Positions 5,451-5,740 of a DNA stretch of 5,740 bases are shown here, in pieces. The DNA is from Actinomycetes bacterium. Lineage in GTDB: Bacteria; Actinomycetota; Actinomycetes; S36-B12; UBA10799. Position 1 is the stretch's first letter, and each line of letters starts with the position of its first letter. The notes beneath the pieces are model-generated. The model was not told the origin of the DNA, searched no databases, and was given only the letters and a program-made list of their open reading frames with translations. The position numbers and the translations under genes were made by a program. The stretch covers positions 1 to 5,740 of the forward strand of contig JAKOZM010000056.1 of assembly GCA_029779995.1 (NCBI GenBank), given 5' to 3'.

Positions 5451-5456
5451 TCCTGC
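5451..5456 (-). promoter_or_regulatory. Ribosome binding site fixing the lipoprotein start
   Basis: On the minus strand GCAGGA, including core AGGA at 5454–5451, lies 7 bases upstream of the ATG at 5443. This decides the start over the upstream in-frame ATG at 5473 and the downstream GTG at 5419, neither of which has a comparable motif. Confidence 0.7.
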
Positions 5457-5490
5457 GGATCGGAGTGCGGCAATGAACGAACGCTTCACC

Positions 5491-5519
5491 ATTATTCTTC
5501 CGGGATCATGCCGTTTCAA
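5491..5519 (-). promoter_or_regulatory. Sigma-70-type promoter of the minus-strand lipoprotein gene
   Basis: On the minus strand TTGAAA (5519–5514) and AATAAT (5496–5491) are exactly 17 bp apart. Each hexamer matches its consensus (TTGACA, TATAAT) at five of six positions. Transcription would start near 5484, leaving about a 40-base leader to ATG 5443. In such G/C-rich DNA this pairing is unlikely to be chance, and it is the best promoter in the window. Confidence 0.72.
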
Positions 5520-5583
5520 GATCGGACGTACACCTCACAAGCCTCGGCCCTTCATGGGTGGGTGGGTGACGCGCCGCCTGGAT

Positions 5584-5662
5584 GTACCAAAGTGCCTGTC
5601 CTGTAACGGAATACTTGTGATTGCGACGTCACAAAGACCCGGCACGGGAAGGCACTTGGTAC
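5584..5662. repeat. 79-bp concentric imperfect palindrome before the transposase start
   Basis: The outer arms are GTACCAAAGTGCC (5584–5596) and GGCACTTGGTAC (5651–5662), complementary over 12 bp with one extra A in the left arm. The inner arms TTGTGA (5615–5620) and TCACAA (5629–5634) are perfect, extend to CTTGTGA/TCACAAAG with one bulge, and share almost the same centre (5624.5 against 5623). The right outer arm ends at the base before the GTG start and overlaps the GGGAAGG ribosome-binding motif (5646–5652). It may be a transposase-binding end or a translation-control hairpin. Confidence 0.7.
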
Positions 5663-5740
5663 GTGAAGAGTACAGCGTGGGCTGCTGGCCTGTCGGTCTC
5701 GGGTGATGGTGTCGGCGTGGTCGCCCACGCCGGCGGAGTC
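5663..5740 (+). CDS. IS1380-family transposase, N-terminal fragment (runs off window)
   Basis: Twenty-six codons from GTG 5663 stay open to the last base. The peptide contains LSVSGDGVGVVAHAGGV (residues 10–26), which resembles the start of IS1380-family DDE transposases, where a strand ending in G-V-V-(S/A)-(H/Q)-A-G precedes a leucine-rich helix. This is pattern memory, not a database match, and the catalytic residues lie beyond the window. GGGAAGG (5646–5652) is a possible ribosome-binding site, 10 bases from the GTG. The frame begins at a GTG and is truncated by the window, so it is short. A 7–8-bp hairpin at 5713–5732 lies within the coding frame. Whether the transposase is intact cannot be judged. 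Confidence 0.62.
   Translation, partial: MKSTAWAAGLSVSGDGVGVVAHAGGV

Larger units (their letters stand above)
5577..5740 (+). mobile_element. Left end of a probable IS1380-family insertion sequence (cut by window)
   Basis: The call rests on the transposase-like reading frame from 5663 to the window edge. The outer tip is not resolved. Family members usually begin CC followed by T or G with short inverted repeats, and CCTGGATG (5577), CCTGTCC (5595) and CCTGTAACGG (5600) are all possible. The right end and target duplication lie outside the window. The element is on the same strand as telA and divergent from the neighbouring lipoprotein gene. Confidence 0.55.

Noticed and set aside
4815..5519. 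Minus-strand frame starting in the promoter of the lipoprotein gene
   Set aside because: It overlaps the lipoprotein gene in another frame, has no signal or domain features, and starts inside the -35/-10 region.
5556..5567. G-quadruplex from repeated GGGT
   Set aside because: Only three GGG runs are present and no fourth lies close by, so an intramolecular quadruplex is not supported.
5617..5633. CRP/GlxR-like operator TGTGA…TCACA
   Set aside because: The half-sites are separated by eight bases, not the six of the CRP-family consensus, and they are better explained as the inner arms of the larger palindrome.
5584..5662. Integron attC site
   Set aside because: The palindrome lacks the RYYYAAC and GTTRRRY core boxes expected at attC ends, and no cassette-like gene array is present.
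5554..5706. Small plus-strand protein with a CLSC motif
   Set aside because: It has one CxxC only, no ribosome-binding site, and it crosses the palindrome and the start of the transposase frame; the motif is probably chance.
5711..5734. Terminator hairpin near the right edge
   Set aside because: The stem (GGCGTGG/CCACGCC) lies inside the open transposase-like frame, and no T-tract is visible before the window ends.

Overview
The window looks like chromosomal DNA from a high-GC Gram-positive actinomycete. The support is G/C-rich coding with strong third-position bias in most genes, a minus-strand tRNA-Thr(GGT)–tRNA-Met(CAT) pair of actinobacterial type, an actinobacterial-style TelA protein, and two secreted lipoproteins with Ser/Thr/Pro-rich linkers. 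Intrasporangiaceae or a related family is my guess; nothing in the window proves it.

Layout. Positions 1–356 hold a leftward tRNA operon: a promoter near 327–356, a strong leader hairpin at 288–316, tRNA-Thr, a spacer hairpin, tRNA-Met with encoded CCA, and a further hairpin at 35–67. In many actinomycetes this tRNA pair lies just upstream of rpmG, which would be off the left edge. From 430 rightward come a TauE/SafE (TSUP) family membrane permease, then telA (toxic-anion/tellurite resistance family), then, 4 bases later, a 206-residue partner protein that resembles the XpaC-like companions of TelA. The last two form a tight operon and probably act together in envelope or toxic-anion stress.

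From about 3213 the character changes. A secreted lipoprotein gene (3242–4351) with about seven beta-propeller-like repeats is clearly poorer in G+C than its neighbours. It is followed by a broken second copy of the 3' part of the TelA-partner gene: 151 bp, 142 identical, no gaps. The lipoprotein gene is therefore bracketed by direct repeats (2991–3141 and 4509–4659). Six of the nine differences are synonymous and the other three are conservative changes, so the second copy looks like a diverged homologue that came in from elsewhere, not a fresh local duplication. This is the main finding of the window.

Convergent to that remnant is a second lipoprotein gene (5443–4664, minus strand) with a well-formed sigma-70-type promoter and Shine-Dalgarno sequence. 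At the right edge, 26 open codons (5663–5740) match my memory of the N-terminus of IS1380-family transposases. They are preceded by a 79-bp concentric palindrome that reaches right up to the start codon. So 3213–5740 is best read as a mosaic accessory segment ending in an insertion sequence, attached to a conserved tRNA/permease/telA backbone.
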